NCBI GenBank assembly: GCA_000310025.1
Contig: FN648069.1
Coordinates: 903,299 to 943,302 of the forward strand
Source: Ectocarpus siliculosus
Taxonomy: Eukaryota; Sar; Phaeophyceae; Ectocarpales; Ectocarpaceae
DNA length: 40,004 bases
Direction of reading: 5' to 3'
Under the pieces are notes generated by a model. The model ran no database searches, was not told the DNA's origin, and saw nothing but the letters and a program-made list of their open reading frames with translations. Each line of letters begins with the position of its first letter. The stretch's first letter is position 1. Both the position numbers and the translations under genes were made by a program. Positions 39,494 to 40,004 of this stretch are shown here, piece by piece.

Positions 39494-39942
39494 TGCACCT
39501 CCCAGTCATGGGCTCAGCAACAGATCGTATGGACGAAAGCACCGCAAGTGTGCAATCGCAACCGGCATGTAGGGGACCAACGGAGCGCGACAACGCGATT
39601 CCTGAGCAACTTAGGCAAGGACGTGTGATCGACCCAACATGCACAGTGCATACTCAGAAAAAGTATACGGCCACAGCCGAGTCACCATGGAAAGAGCAAA
39701 GACAATCGTACGAGGAACATTGCTGGCACTTTCCGAAAAAGGAAGGGTTTTCCATTGACGTAGAGACACTTGGATTGGCCAAGCAGGTAGTTGTGAGGGC
39801 AACGTTTGCCCGTTGCGACGGTGGTGGCACTCTCGTGCTCTCAATAGAAACTACACCGACAACCCGCGACTTGCCCATACCGACCGTGCAACACACTCTC
39901 ACAACGTTCTCTCCGAGAGGTCGCACTTCCACTCCCTTTTAG
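39493..39942 (+). CDS. Unrecognised ORF, 149 codons
   Basis: ATG to TAG open frame that starts directly at the edge of the inverted-repeat element. The product is hydrophilic, Thr-rich, with no signal peptide, membrane segment or family motif that I recognise. The second half (KEGFSIDVETLGLAKQVVVR...) has plausible protein composition, but an equally long frame is open on the opposite strand. It could be an exon of a gene extending to the right, or chance. Confidence 0.3.
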   Translation: MHLPVMGSATDRMDESTASVQSQPACRGPTERDNAIPEQLRQGRVIDPTCTVHTQKKYTATAESPWKEQRQSYEEHCWHFPKKEGFSIDVETLGLAKQVVVRATFARCDGGGTLVLSIETTPTTRDLPIPTVQHTLTTFSPRGRTSTPF

Positions 39943-39951
39943 AAAACTAAC

Positions 39952-40004
39952 ATGAGCGATCGACGGCGACGATCCACGGAGCGACGGCGGCGCGATCGAC
40001 GATG
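39952..40004 (+). CDS. Possible start of an Arg/Ser-rich protein, cut by the window edge
   Basis: An ATG opens MSDRRRRSTERRRRDRR and runs to the edge. Such Arg-rich openings occur in SR-type splicing proteins, but 17 codons from GATCGACGGCG-type repeats are not enough to assign a function. Confidence 0.25.
   Translation, partial: MSDRRRRSTERRRRDRR

Overview
This is eukaryotic nuclear DNA. Genes are cut into many short exons by introns averaging about 0.6 kb, and there are triplet repeats, minisatellites, TTAGGG blocks, foldback elements and a 100-N assembly gap. The central protein resembles oomycete and plant full-size PDR transporters. With the intron density and TTAGGG repeats, this suggests a stramenopile, most likely a brown alga; that assignment is inference, not proof.

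Layout: (1) 298-1609, minus strand: the first two exons of ribosomal protein eL21 (RPL21), the rest probably lying beyond the left edge. (2) 1610-4257: intergenic, with a short interstitial telomere-like block. (3) 4258-33341, plus strand: one giant gene that I could assemble end to end as 40 exons. The joined exons total 4,326 nt (1,441 codons plus stop) in one open frame and encode NBD1-TMD1-NBD2-TMD2, the reverse-topology layout of PDR/ABCG transporters. (4) 33342-35761: no recognised gene. (5) 35762-37963, minus strand: a decayed receptor-like protein kinase, with kinase pieces in the right order but stops, frameshifts and a missing catalytic core. (6) 38281-39493: three adjacent inverted-repeat elements. 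(7) 39493 to the end: one unrecognised ORF and the possible start of an Arg/Ser-rich protein.

The most unusual signal is inside the transporter gene. At five or more introns, tandem duplications span the splice junction and copy the exon edge together with its splice site. They include a 45-nt in-frame copy of the P-loop exon that could act as a cassette exon, and five exact 44-bp units at the exon 21 acceptor, four of which carry a decoy AG. The transporter also has Ser in place of the Walker B catalytic Glu in NBD1. Two introns use GC donors, and one of these donors is followed directly by a telomere-repeat block. The introns also host three or more families of non-autonomous elements, including a SINE-like repeat with an (AAC)n tail.
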